A stretch of DNA of 30,176 bases, from positions 1 through 30,176 of the forward strand of contig UQXF01000030.1 in assembly GCA_900544905.1 (NCBI GenBank), in the 5' to 3' direction. The translations under genes and the position numbers were made by a program. The notes under the pieces are model-generated. The model was given only the letters and a program-made list of their open reading frames with translations, was not told where the DNA came from and searched no databases. The DNA comes from an uncultured Clostridium sp. GTDB taxonomy: Bacteria; Bacillota; Clostridia; Lachnospirales; Lachnospiraceae. This document shows, one piece after another, positions 22,486 through 30,176 of the stretch. Every line of letters starts with the position of its first letter. The stretch's first letter is position 1.

Positions 22486-23871
22486 GTGAATAACAACCAC
22501 AATGAAAGAATTAACACATACTCACAGCTGACAGATGAGATTCAGAAACTATCACAGTTATGTCTTGAAAATCTACAGATTGACACAGAGCTTTACACAA
22601 AATACGAGGTAAAGAGAGGTCTTCGTGATATTAATGGCAAGGGAGTACTTGCCGGTCTTACAGATATTTCCAAAATCCAATCCTATATTGTTGAGGATAA
22701 TGATATGATTCCATGTGAAGGTAAGCTGTATTACCAGGGTGTGGATGTGGAGGATATTGTTGCAGGTTTTATAAAAGAAAAAAGATTTGGTTATGAGGAA
22801 ACCGTGTATCTTCTGCTGTTTGGCAAGCTGCCGAATAAGGAGGAGCTTGCAACGATAACAAAGATTTTATCCGATTACAGAATGTCGCTCCCGACACATT
22901 TTGTGAGGGATATTATATTAAAGGCGCCAAGCAAGGATATGATGAATACATTGCAAAGAAGCGTTCTGACCCTGTATGCATATGACGAGAAGGCAGATGA
23001 CACTTCCATTCCTAATGTACTGCGGCAGTGCCTGCAGCTGATTTCGGTGGTTCCGTTGTTATCGGTGTACGGATATCAGGCATACAGCCATTATCATGAT
23101 GGCAACAGTTTGTTTATACATACACCGCAGCCGGGATTGTCAACAGCGGAAAACCTGCTCTATGTGTTGAGACCGGATAGCCGGTATACGGAGCTGGAGG
23201 CGAGGATTCTGGATTTGGCGTTAGTGCTGCATGCAGAGCATGGCGGTGGTAATAATTCCACCTTTACCACCCATGTGGTAACCTCTTCCGGAACAGATAC
23301 CTATTCTTCTATGGCAGCTTCTTTAGGCTCCCTGAAGGGACCGAAGCATGGCGGCGCCAACATCAAGGTGACAAAGATGTTTGCGGATATGAAGGAGCAG
23401 GTGAAGGACTGGAATGACGAGGAAGAAATCAAGGAATATCTGAAAAAGCTTCTGCACAAGGAAGCTTTTGACAGGGCTGGACTCATTTATGGAATGGGGC
23501 ATGCCGTGTATTCCATCTCTGACCCGAGGGCAAAGGTATTTAAGGGCTTTGTAGAAAAGCTTTCTGTGGAAAAGGGATATGAAAAGGAGTATCAGCTCTA
23601 TGCCAATGTAGAGCGGTTAGCGCCGGAGGTAATCGCGCAGGAGCGCAAAATTTACAAGGGCGTAAGTGCCAATGTGGATTTCTATTCGGGGTTTGTATAT
23701 CAGATGCTGGGTCTGCCGGCAGAGTTGTTTACACCGCTGTTTGCCGTGGCTAGAATGGCAGGCTGGAGTGCACACCGCATAGAAGAGCTGATTAACCAGG
23801 GAAAAATTATCCGTCCGGCATATAAGGCGGTAAAGAAAAAGCAGGTCTATATCCCGATGGAGGAAAGATAA
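22486..23871 (+). CDS. Citrate synthase family protein
   Basis: This 461-residue enzyme condenses oxaloacetate with an acyl-CoA (acetyl-CoA, or propionyl-CoA for 2-methylcitrate). Conserved blocks are HAEHGGGN (about 248-255), GPKHGGAN with H288, GMGHAVY with H339, and NVDFYSG with D398. H288, H339 and D398 correspond to the catalytic triad of pig citrate synthase (H274, H320, D375). The frame extends upstream across the promoter, so GTG 22486 with AAAGGGTG five bases before it is chosen as start. In gut clostridia this enzyme usually feeds glutamate synthesis via a partial TCA cycle; aconitase and isocitrate dehydrogenase genes are not in the window. Confidence 0.93.
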   Translation: MNNNHNERINTYSQLTDEIQKLSQLCLENLQIDTELYTKYEVKRGLRDINGKGVLAGLTDISKIQSYIVEDNDMIPCEGKLYYQGVDVEDIVAGFIKEKRFGYEETVYLLLFGKLPNKEELATITKILSDYRMSLPTHFVRDIILKAPSKDMMNTLQRSVLTLYAYDEKADDTSIPNVLRQCLQLISVVPLLSVYGYQAYSHYHDGNSLFIHTPQPGLSTAENLLYVLRPDSRYTELEARILDLALVLHAEHGGGNNSTFTTHVVTSSGTDTYSSMAASLGSLKGPKHGGANIKVTKMFADMKEQVKDWNDEEEIKEYLKKLLHKEAFDRAGLIYGMGHAVYSISDPRAKVFKGFVEKLSVEKGYEKEYQLYANVERLAPEVIAQERKIYKGVSANVDFYSGFVYQMLGLPAELFTPLFAVARMAGWSAHRIEELINQGKIIRPAYKAVKKKQVYIPMEER

Positions 23872-23927
23872 GAGCCGGTATCGGAATACAGCAGATGGTT
23901 ATTTTGTATAGAGAGGAAGGTAGAGCA

Positions 23928-24527
23928 ATGGATAATAAGGTAATGAATCAATTAAGTTATGGACTTTTTGTGCTGACGGCAAAGGATGGGGACAAGGATA
24001 ACGGATGTATCGTTAATACTGCAGCCCAGGTGACAACAACGCCGAACCGCATTATTGTCACAGTGAACAAAGAAAATTATACACATGATATGATTAAGAA
24101 GACAGGGGAGTTTAACGTATCTGTTTTAGATGAGAGCGCCACATTTGATACCTTTCAGCATTTTGGTTTTCAGAGTGGAAGGGATACGGACAAGTTTGCA
24201 GAGATTACCTTTGCAAGGGCAGAAAATGGAATTGCCTATCTCACAAAGGAGTGTAACGCATATATTTCCGGAAAGGTTACGGATACCATAGATTTGGGAA
24301 CCCATACCATGTTTATTGCGGATGTAACCGGAGGAGAGGTGTTGTCAGACAAGGCTTCCGCAACCTATGCGTATTATCATGCAAATATTAAGCCTTCTGC
24401 AAAGCCTGTGGAGAAAAAGGGATATATCTGTACGATTTGCGGGTATATTTATGAGGGAGATTCCCTGCCAGCTGATTTTGTATGTCCAATCTGCAAGCAT
24501 GGTGCGGAGGATTTTAAACCATTATAG
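23928..24527 (+). CDS. Flavin reductase domain-rubredoxin fusion (Hrb-like)
   Basis: This 199-residue electron carrier has an FMN-binding flavin reductase-like domain (about 1-150; NGCIVNTAAQVTTTPNRIIV is the flavin-contact segment) followed by a rubredoxin-like domain with C168-x2-C171 and C186-x2-C189. This order is that of the high-molecular-weight rubredoxin of acetogens such as Moorella, which passes electrons from NADH to flavodiiron proteins that detoxify O2 or NO. The four-Cys module is short: 14 residues lie between the CxxC pairs, against about 29 in classical rubredoxin, so it looks more like the compact domain of rubrerythrin. ATG 23928 has GAGGAAGG upstream. No flavodiiron gene is nearby. 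Confidence 0.9.
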   Translation: MDNKVMNQLSYGLFVLTAKDGDKDNGCIVNTAAQVTTTPNRIIVTVNKENYTHDMIKKTGEFNVSVLDESATFDTFQHFGFQSGRDTDKFAEITFARAENGIAYLTKECNAYISGKVTDTIDLGTHTMFIADVTGGEVLSDKASATYAYYHANIKPSAKPVEKKGYICTICGYIYEGDSLPADFVCPICKHGAEDFKPL

Positions 24528-24556
24528 GACGAGCATAATAGAAATCAGGTGATAAA

Positions 24557-25720
24557 ATGATTCGGAACCGGGAAAAAAGATTTTTAGAGGGACTTTTTTT
24601 AATTGTACTGTTTTACCTTTTGGTTGAGAATATTACGGTAGTGAAGGGGATACTGACAGTCTGTTACAATGCGGTTTCACCGCTTATTTACGGAATTGCC
24701 ATAGCATTTATTGTAAATTTGATTGTTGTGAAGCTGGAAAAATACATGACAAAGGGGATTTTTGAAAACCCGGCTATAAAACGGACCACATCCATTATAG
24801 TTGCGATTCTCATTCTTACAGGAATGATTACCATTGTATGCTTTAACATGATACCCGGTATTGTGGAAAGCGTGAAACAGATTGCGGAAAAGATGCCCCA
24901 GGCAGTGGAAACGGTTATCGGCTTTCTGGAGAAAAACTTCGGCATTTCAGAGGATATGATGGATGCTGTCCAGAATTTTAAGATAGATGAGGACCTTGTG
25001 AATAGTATGTTCGGGCTTATGGAGAACAAATCCTTCATCGAGGCAATCAAAGCCAGTGGAAATGCCCTGGGAAGCTTCATTTCTGTCTTTGCGAAATTTT
25101 TTATCGGACTGTTTTTTGCCTTTTATATACTGGCAAAAAAGGAATCCATCGGGGCATGGCTGCACAGGTTCATTGAGACCTATCTGCCGGAAAACATTGC
25201 TGCGAATATCGAATATGTGGGACATATCATTTATGAAACCTATGCCAGCTTCATATCCGGACAGTGTCTGGACGCCATTATTTTAGGCTGTCTTCTGGCA
25301 CTGTGCATGGGGATTATGGGACTTCCGTATCCGGTATTGATTGGAGTGATTGTGGCAGTGACGGCGCTGATTCCTGTGGTGGGAGCATTTTTTGGCGGAA
25401 GCATAGGTGCGCTTCTGTTAGTGATGGAATCGCCGATTAAGGCATTGACCTTTATTGTTTTATTTTTGATTTTACAGCAGATTGATAACCGGTTGATTTA
25501 TCCCCATATTGTGGGAAATGCAATCGGTATTCCGTCTATTCTGATTTTTGCGGCAATCATTATCGGAGGAGAATTTGGCGGTGTGATTGGCATGTTTTTA
25601 GGCATACCATTTACAGCAGTTATTTATACCCTTGTGGAACAGGATATGGAAAAGCGCAGAAGGAAAAAGCAGGAGATAGAAAAAGAGGCGGAAAAGCCGG
25701 GAGAAAAAAGTAAGGGGTAA
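24557..25720 (+). CDS. AI-2E family transporter
   Basis: This 387-residue membrane protein has about eight hydrophobic segments: two pairs near the N-terminus (about 10-28, 34-54, 72-92), a soluble helical region (about 95-165), and a C-terminal cluster (about 170-365) including GLPYPVLIGVIVAVTALIPVVGAFFGG and the conserved QQIDNRLIYPHIVG. It ends in a charged Lys/Glu tail of about 25 residues. Members export small molecules, or act as Na+/H+ antiporters in some bacteria; AI-2 export has been shown for few, so the name should not be taken as a quorum-sensing role. A CAGGTGA site precedes ATG 24557, and it follows the rubredoxin fusion by 29 bp, possibly in one transcript. Confidence 0.88.
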   Translation: MIRNREKRFLEGLFLIVLFYLLVENITVVKGILTVCYNAVSPLIYGIAIAFIVNLIVVKLEKYMTKGIFENPAIKRTTSIIVAILILTGMITIVCFNMIPGIVESVKQIAEKMPQAVETVIGFLEKNFGISEDMMDAVQNFKIDEDLVNSMFGLMENKSFIEAIKASGNALGSFISVFAKFFIGLFFAFYILAKKESIGAWLHRFIETYLPENIAANIEYVGHIIYETYASFISGQCLDAIILGCLLALCMGIMGLPYPVLIGVIVAVTALIPVVGAFFGGSIGALLLVMESPIKALTFIVLFLILQQIDNRLIYPHIVGNAIGIPSILIFAAIIIGGEFGGVIGMFLGIPFTAVIYTLVEQDMEKRRRKKQEIEKEAEKPGEKSKG

Positions 25721-25738
25721 TTACGGAAAAAGGAACGC

Positions 25739-26632
25739 CTATAATGTGATTTTTTGAATCAGCATTTCGTAGGATAAGCCGTCTGCCGGGCAGAAGGGCC
25801 ATAGGATAACACTTTCCGTAAGGTTAAGGCTGCGGCTTCTGATATCGCTGATTGCCTGACAGGCACCCTCAATGGCATCCTCCCTTTCCGGGCGGTTGTG
25901 TTCCAGCCCTAGGAAGATGGCTTTTCTGGCACTGGCAAGTAAGGCGTCATGAAAAAGGGGGATAAAGTAGTTATTTTCCTCCTTGAGCCGGCGGGAAAAG
26001 GCTTCAGAAGGCACACCGTCAGCTTTGAAAATGGTATTGTTCAGATTGACTTCAAATACATGGTAGATATAGGAGAACATGGACTGAAACTGGCTGTGTA
26101 CTCCAAAACACCAGATATAATCATAAGAGGCAGGGGCAAGGGGGATTGCCGCCTGCCTGCTTTTTTTATAGCAGGCATCCACAAGCGACAGGGCAAAGGT
26201 TTCAAAGGCTGCCGCAGTCATATGGGATTTTTCCTCCCGCAGGAAGAATTGCAGTTCCTCGCAAAAATCCCGGTAATCGGATTCAGTGATACCGTTGAGG
26301 CTTACGGGCAGGCATTCCACCGTACCGGTATGCTCAAGGTGATAGGTGTTAAGCGCCTGCTGTAAGGAGTCCGTGTCGTAATCCAGTAGTGTGATTTTGG
26401 AAAAATGGGTGGAAAGACGCTGTAAATCCAAATCATTGCAGGCACCGGCGCCCAGTATGGCAAGGGTTGGCAATATCTCTGTCTGTTTCATGCCGGGACA
26501 AAAGGAGAGCGGAAGAGAAACCTGGTCTGTCTGGGCAATCAGGTAATCTGTAAGGGTATTCCGGTAATGCTCCCAGTCGGCGTATGCGTTGGGAAGGGTA
26601 AAATGGGATTTGATTTCATCATATAAAGACAT
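25739..26632 (-). CDS. Uncharacterised protein with methyltransferase-like nucleotide-binding motif
   Basis: This 297-residue protein shows a Rossmann-type segment near residues 65-95: LAILGAGACNDLDLQRL then ITLLDYDTDSL, with the Gly-rich loop and the acidic residues that usually bind S-adenosylmethionine. No catalytic motif of a named methyltransferase follows, and the C-terminal half (helical, with YDYIWCFGVHSQF) is unlike standard families I know. There is no signal peptide or membrane segment. Start ATG 26632 has AAGGAGA upstream; the frame itself extends to 26665. It is convergent with the AI-2E gene (18-bp gap) and divergent from ktrB. Function is unknown; a SAM-dependent enzyme is only a fold-level guess. 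Confidence 0.72.
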   Translation of the reverse strand: MSLYDEIKSHFTLPNAYADWEHYRNTLTDYLIAQTDQVSLPLSFCPGMKQTEILPTLAILGAGACNDLDLQRLSTHFSKITLLDYDTDSLQQALNTYHLEHTGTVECLPVSLNGITESDYRDFCEELQFFLREEKSHMTAAAFETFALSLVDACYKKSRQAAIPLAPASYDYIWCFGVHSQFQSMFSYIYHVFEVNLNNTIFKADGVPSEAFSRRLKEENNYFIPLFHDALLASARKAIFLGLEHNRPEREDAIEGACQAISDIRSRSLNLTESVILWPFCPADGLSYEMLIQKITL

Positions 26633-26699
26633 GGTTTCTTCTCCTTTTGAATAGGCTTGCTGCATAATAGTATAATAGAAAAGGAAAATAAAATCTACC

Positions 26700-26727
26700 T
26701 TGAAAAAGGATATGGAAATGGTATACT
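26700..26727 (+). promoter_or_regulatory. Promoter of ktrB-ktrA
   Basis: TTGAAA (26700-26705), 16 bp, then TATACT (26722-26727) preceded by TG (extended -10). Transcription should begin near 26734, which lies inside an in-frame extension of the ktrB frame and argues that the first codons of that extension are not translated. Confidence 0.7.
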
Positions 26728-26792
26728 TCTATATATCCCGGCAGAGTGTGGACGTCTGGCACAAAACTGTGGGGAGAAAGGAAAAGGGAAGA

Positions 26793-28151
26793 TTGAAGGG
26801 ACATTTAACAACAACACAGATTATTATATTAAGCTTTTTAACAGCAATCCTCATTGGCGCTCTGCTGTTAAGCCTGCCTGCCGCATCGGCAGACGGACAG
26901 GCTACCCCGTTTATAGATGCATTGTTTACTGCCACAACCAGCGTATGTGTAACGGGGCTGGTGGTGGTTACAACGGCAAGCCACTGGAGTCTGTTTGGGC
27001 ACATCGTGATTCTGGTTTTAATCCAGATTGGAGGTCTCGGCGTTATTACCATGACAACAACGGTGATGATGCTGCTGGGGAAAAAGATTTCCCTGAGCAA
27101 CCGTATGCTTTTGGGAGATGCTTTTAATCTGGACACCTTACAGGGTCTGGTGCAGTTTTTAAGGAGAGTGTTTAAGGGAACCTTTCTGGTAGAAGGACTG
27201 GGAATGCTGGCATTTTTACCGGTATTCGTGCCCGAATACGGAGTGGCAAAGGGTATATGGTATTCCCTGTTTCATGCAGTGTCTGCCTTTTGTAATGCTG
27301 GGATTGATATTCTGGGAGATAACAGCTTTATGCCCTATGTGCATAATGTATGGGCAAATGTTGTAACAATGGTTCTTATTGTTTTGGGAGGTATTGGATT
27401 TGTTGTCTGGTGGGATGTGGTTTCCGTTGTCCGGAAAAGGCTGCATTCCGGGGCAGGGAAACGGAAGCTGTTTGAAAGCTTTTCCCTGCACACAAAGCTT
27501 GTACTGTGTATGACGGCATTTCTTCTTGTTTCCGGTACATTTCTGATTCTCCTGTTTGAATATGATAATCCGCAGACAATAGGCAGCTTTTCCTTTGGGG
27601 AAAAGCTGTTAGCTGCCATGTTTCAGTCGGTAACCTTAAGAACGGCAGGGATTGCTACCATTTCCCAGAAGGGACTGACCACGCCGTCTGTTATTATCTC
27701 ACTGTTTTTTATGTTTACAGGAGGCTCTTCTGTGGGAACTGCAGGAGGCGTCAAGGTTACGACAGTGGCGGTTATTCTGCTGGCTGTGCGGGGAACCGTC
27801 CGGGGACAGGAGGATGTTACCTGTTTTAACAGAAGAATTTCCGAAAAGGTGGTGCGTAAATCATTTGCCATTGTATTTATCAGCTTTATTGCCAGTGTAG
27901 CGGCGGTAATTGCCATGCGGCTGCTGGAAACAGGAGAGACGGTGGATATGATTTTTGAGGTCTACAGCGCCCTTGGAACGGTGGGATTATCCAGAGACTT
28001 TACGGCGACTGTGGGACTGGCTGGAAAGCTTATACTTAGTATCTGTATGTTTTTAGGAAGAATTGGACCAATTACAATGGTGATTGCGTTTACCATGCGG
28101 TACACCCAGTCACCGGAGAGACTGCCGGAGGGAAGGATAACGGTAGGGTAG
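26793..28151 (+). CDS. ktrB: TrkH/KtrB potassium channel subunit
   Basis: KtrB forms the K+-conducting membrane subunit driven by KtrA. Its four pore loops are TSVCVTGL, SAFCNAGI, VTLRTAGI and GTVGLS, each with the filter glycine, and the gating loop FMFTGGSSVGTAGG follows the third. In-frame codons upstream (TTG 26700, ATG 26712, ATG 26718) lie before or at the predicted promoter. TTG 26793 follows the purine-rich GGAAAAGGGAA and gives 452 residues, close to KtrB (about 445), so it is chosen; its start codon is uncommon and this call is moderately sure. ktrA follows 42 bp later in the same transcript. Confidence 0.88.
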   Translation: MKGHLTTTQIIILSFLTAILIGALLLSLPAASADGQATPFIDALFTATTSVCVTGLVVVTTASHWSLFGHIVILVLIQIGGLGVITMTTTVMMLLGKKISLSNRMLLGDAFNLDTLQGLVQFLRRVFKGTFLVEGLGMLAFLPVFVPEYGVAKGIWYSLFHAVSAFCNAGIDILGDNSFMPYVHNVWANVVTMVLIVLGGIGFVVWWDVVSVVRKRLHSGAGKRKLFESFSLHTKLVLCMTAFLLVSGTFLILLFEYDNPQTIGSFSFGEKLLAAMFQSVTLRTAGIATISQKGLTTPSVIISLFFMFTGGSSVGTAGGVKVTTVAVILLAVRGTVRGQEDVTCFNRRISEKVVRKSFAIVFISFIASVAAVIAMRLLETGETVDMIFEVYSALGTVGLSRDFTATVGLAGKLILSICMFLGRIGPITMVIAFTMRYTQSPERLPEGRITVG

Positions 28152-28193
28152 TGGAACATAGAAGTTTTAGATAGAGAGGACAGGAGTGTGGAT

Positions 28194-28856
28194 ATGAAGA
28201 AAAGGGAAGGAAGAAAATCTTTTGCGGTATTTGGATTAGGAGAGTTTGGAAGAAGTGTTGCCCTGGAATTGATGAATGCGGGGGCAGAGGTTATGGTGTT
28301 GGATAAGGATGAGGACCGGATTTCTGATATGGCAGATGAGGTGACCCTTGCCATGCAGATTGACGCTACGGAGATACGTTCCTATGAAACGCTGGGACTT
28401 TCCAATATGGATGGAGTTGTGGTGGCTATGACCGGCTGTCTGGACGCCTGTGTTATGGCAATTCTGGCGGCGAAGGAGGCAGGGGTTTCCATGGTGCTTG
28501 CCAAATCCCAGAATAGTACACAGACGGCGATTTTTGAGCGGATTGGAGCGGATAAGATTGTAACCCCGGAACGGGATGGCGGTATCCGTGTGGCAAGAAA
28601 TATGATTGCAGGGAATTTTCTGGATTTCTTTGAGCTTTCAAAGCGCCTGCGCATGGTGGAGGTGGCTGTAAAGCCGGAATGGGCAGGAAAGAGCTTAAAG
28701 GAGCTTTCCTTAAGGCAGAAGCATAAAATCAATGTGGTGGCATTAAGGCACAACGGAGAGCTGACAACCGATATCGACCCGGAGGAACCGCTTCAAAAAG
28801 AGGATACGGTTTTAGTTATTATTGATAAGAGGTATATTGAAGATTTGCTGGTTTAG
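28194..28856 (+). CDS. ktrA: KtrA potassium uptake regulatory subunit (RCK)
   Basis: This 220-residue cytosolic gating protein has RCK_N with GLGEFG (G14, G16, G19) and D37 ending the second strand for nucleotide binding, followed by RCK_C from about 135 (VEVAVKPEWAGKSLKEL). A single RCK unit of this length fits KtrA, not the two-unit TrkA. RCK_C domains of this kind bind c-di-AMP in several Firmicutes, which would inhibit uptake; that is family knowledge and not visible here. ATG 28194 is chosen over in-frame GTG 28188 because CAGGAG is 7 bases before the ATG and one base before the GTG. Confidence 0.92.
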   Translation: MKKREGRKSFAVFGLGEFGRSVALELMNAGAEVMVLDKDEDRISDMADEVTLAMQIDATEIRSYETLGLSNMDGVVVAMTGCLDACVMAILAAKEAGVSMVLAKSQNSTQTAIFERIGADKIVTPERDGGIRVARNMIAGNFLDFFELSKRLRMVEVAVKPEWAGKSLKELSLRQKHKINVVALRHNGELTTDIDPEEPLQKEDTVLVIIDKRYIEDLLV

Positions 28857-28941
28857 GACATGATGGAGAAAAACCTATGGTTCAATTCACATAATTGCCA
28901 TAGAAATAAGGTAAAATGACATTCAGGAGGACGGCAGAGCA

Positions 28942-30136
28942 ATGATGCAGGCACAGGCTTTCAAGGAGAAGACAGGCAGACAGATTATATTGATGGATGG
29001 CGCAATGGGAACGTATTTTAACCGGCTTCACCCGGATGCAGGAGAGGCGGAAAATGCTAATATTACACATCCGGAATGGATAAAGGAGATACATAAAAAG
29101 TATATCCGGGCGGGAGCCGGAATGATACGCACGAATACCTTTGCGGTAAACCATATGCTGTTTGAAAAAGAGGAGATGCAGGCAAACCTCATTGCAGCGG
29201 TAAAGAATGCACGGGAGGCGGTGGATGAGCTTTCCCGGGAGTGGGAAGCTTCAGAAGCTGCACAGGGAAGACGGGAGATTTTTATTGCAGGCTCCATCGG
29301 TCCAATCCGGTACAGCAATGAAAGAGAAGAGGAACAGGTATTTGAAGAATACCGGTTTATCTGTAATACGCTTTTTGGGCAGGGAGTCCGCATTTACATT
29401 CTGGAAACCTTTGCGGATGTGGAGATGGTAATCCGGCTGGCAGAGTACCTGAAAAAAATGGCAGCAGAAAACGGGGAGGAGCTCTTTATTCTGGCACAGT
29501 TTTCTGTAAACCGTATGGGCTATACCAAGTATGGCTACAGCATGCAGAGACTGGTTCGTGAGATGGAAAAGGAAAAGGTGCTGGACGGCTTTGGCTTTAA
29601 CTGTGGTATCGGCGTGACCCATATGAATAAGCTGTTGGACAGCCTGACCTTTTCAAAGGACAGTATCGTGAGTGTGCTGCCCAATGCAGGATATGAGCAT
29701 ATGCTCCGGGGCAGACAGTTATTTATTGATAATCCGGTTTACTATGCATCCGTTATGGAGCAGATAATGGAAAAGGGTGTGAATCTGATTGGAGGGTGCT
29801 GTGGCACGACGCCGGAGTATATCCGTGTTTTATCGGAGCTTCTGGAAAAACGGAGCACTCCTTTTGCAAAACACATTGCGGTATCAGAGGATAACGATAT
29901 GCCTGTGGGAAAACCGAATCCATTTATTGAAAAGCTGAACAATGGGGAACGGGTATATGTGGTGGAGATTGATTCCCCATTTAACCAGAAGGCGGATAAA
30001 TTTTTAGAGGCGGCTTATCGGCTTAAGGAAAATGATGTGGATTTGGTTACGATTTCCGATTCCCCTATGGCGAGACCCCGGGCAGAGGCATTCGAGATGG
30101 GAATTTATATTGCAAATAAGACCGGTATCCGTGTTA
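28942..30136 (+). CDS. yitJ: Homocysteine S-methyltransferase/MTHFR bifunctional protein, 3'-truncated
   Basis: The N-terminal methyltransferase domain (about 1-300) has LMDGAMGT, the zinc ligand C221 (FNCG) and the pair C286-C287 (GGCCGTTPEY), so methyl transfer to homocysteine is expected. From about residue 325 the methylenetetrahydrofolate reductase domain begins (VYVVEIDSPFNQKADKF, LVTISDSPMARPRAEA). The same fusion occurs as YitJ in B. subtilis. Only about 398 native codons are present; the remainder lies beyond the contig. Reading on past 30136 gives adapter-derived residues (SYTHLTLPTI). ATG 28942 has GGAGG 11 bases upstream. The 85-bp leader is too short for a SAM-I riboswitch. Confidence 0.93.
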
Positions 30137-30176
30137 CTGTCTCTTATACACATCTGACGCTGCCGACGATCTTACG
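30137..30176 (-). other. Nextera i5-side adapter contamination
   Basis: 30137-30169 is the reverse complement of the Nextera read-1 adapter, with the mosaic end at 30137-30155. The last seven bases, TCTTACG, are the start of the reverse complement of the i5 index S517 (GCGTAAGA). It is not genomic. Confidence 0.98.

Noticed and set aside
24557..25720. AI-2E transporter as part of the agr quorum-sensing system
   Set aside because: The family name is historical; the gene lies 7 kb from agr in another transcription unit and agr peptides are processed by AgrB.
25949..26365. 138-codon open frame opposite the methyltransferase-like gene
   Set aside because: It is antisense to a gene with a good ribosome-binding site, has no site of its own, and shows no recognisable domain.
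26728..26792. c-di-AMP (ydaO/kimA) riboswitch before ktrB
   Set aside because: The leader is about 60 bases, far shorter than that riboswitch, and conserved elements are absent.
28857..28941. SAM-I or other methionine riboswitch before the homocysteine methyltransferase gene
   Set aside because: The gap is only 85 bp and lacks the four-helix S-box layout; only a 6-bp CTATGG/CCATAG pairing is visible.

Overview
The window is an assembled contig from a low-to-mid GC Gram-positive anaerobe. The gene set points to Clostridia, most likely Lachnospiraceae: an agr cyclic-lactone locus, a flavin reductase/rubredoxin fusion, purF followed by purB, KtrAB, and a bifunctional homocysteine methyltransferase/MTHFR, with strong Shine-Dalgarno sites and intrinsic terminators. 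Genus cannot be fixed from sequence alone. Both contig ends are untrimmed Illumina Nextera adapter (1-36 and 30137-30176), so native sequence is about 37-30136. The first and last reading frames are truncated and carry adapter-encoded residues.

Layout. 37-1519: a gene fragment, a conserved hypothetical, and a flavodoxin-fold NADPH-dependent reductase with a good promoter. 1541-6730: a NarL-type two-component system (minus strand) divergent from an ABC-2 exporter with one ATPase and two permeases; the five-gene architecture resembles B. subtilis LnrJK/LnrLMN. A palindromic divergent promoter separates the two arms, and the kinase-regulator gap holds a compact repeat element. 6815-11324: ROK sugar kinase, a large beta-helix-like lipoprotein (minus), a secreted N-acetylmuramoyl-L-alanine amidase, and a PilZ c-di-GMP protein (minus). 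11500-14439: purF-purB, ending in a terminator.

14580-17433 is a complete agr quorum-sensing locus in the order agrA (LytTR regulator), agrC (GHKL kinase), agrB (peptidase), agrD (47-residue propeptide). The predicted signal is a five-residue thiolactone, Cys-Ser-Gly-Phe-Leu. Two 14-bp direct repeats exactly 20 bp apart lie just upstream of agrB and are the likely AgrA operator, which would close an autoinduction loop on agrBD. A strong terminator ends the locus and a convergent small alarmone synthetase follows.

18364-22290: a Gld-like ABC system (ATPase, permease, GldG-like auxiliary protein, DUF4340-like protein). 22486-25720: citrate synthase, flavin reductase/rubredoxin, AI-2E family transporter. 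25739-26632 (minus): a protein with a methyltransferase-like nucleotide-binding motif. 26793-28856: KtrB-KtrA potassium uptake. 28942-end: homocysteine methyltransferase/MTHFR, cut off by the contig end. I see no tRNA, rRNA, CRISPR array, transposase or prophage genes.
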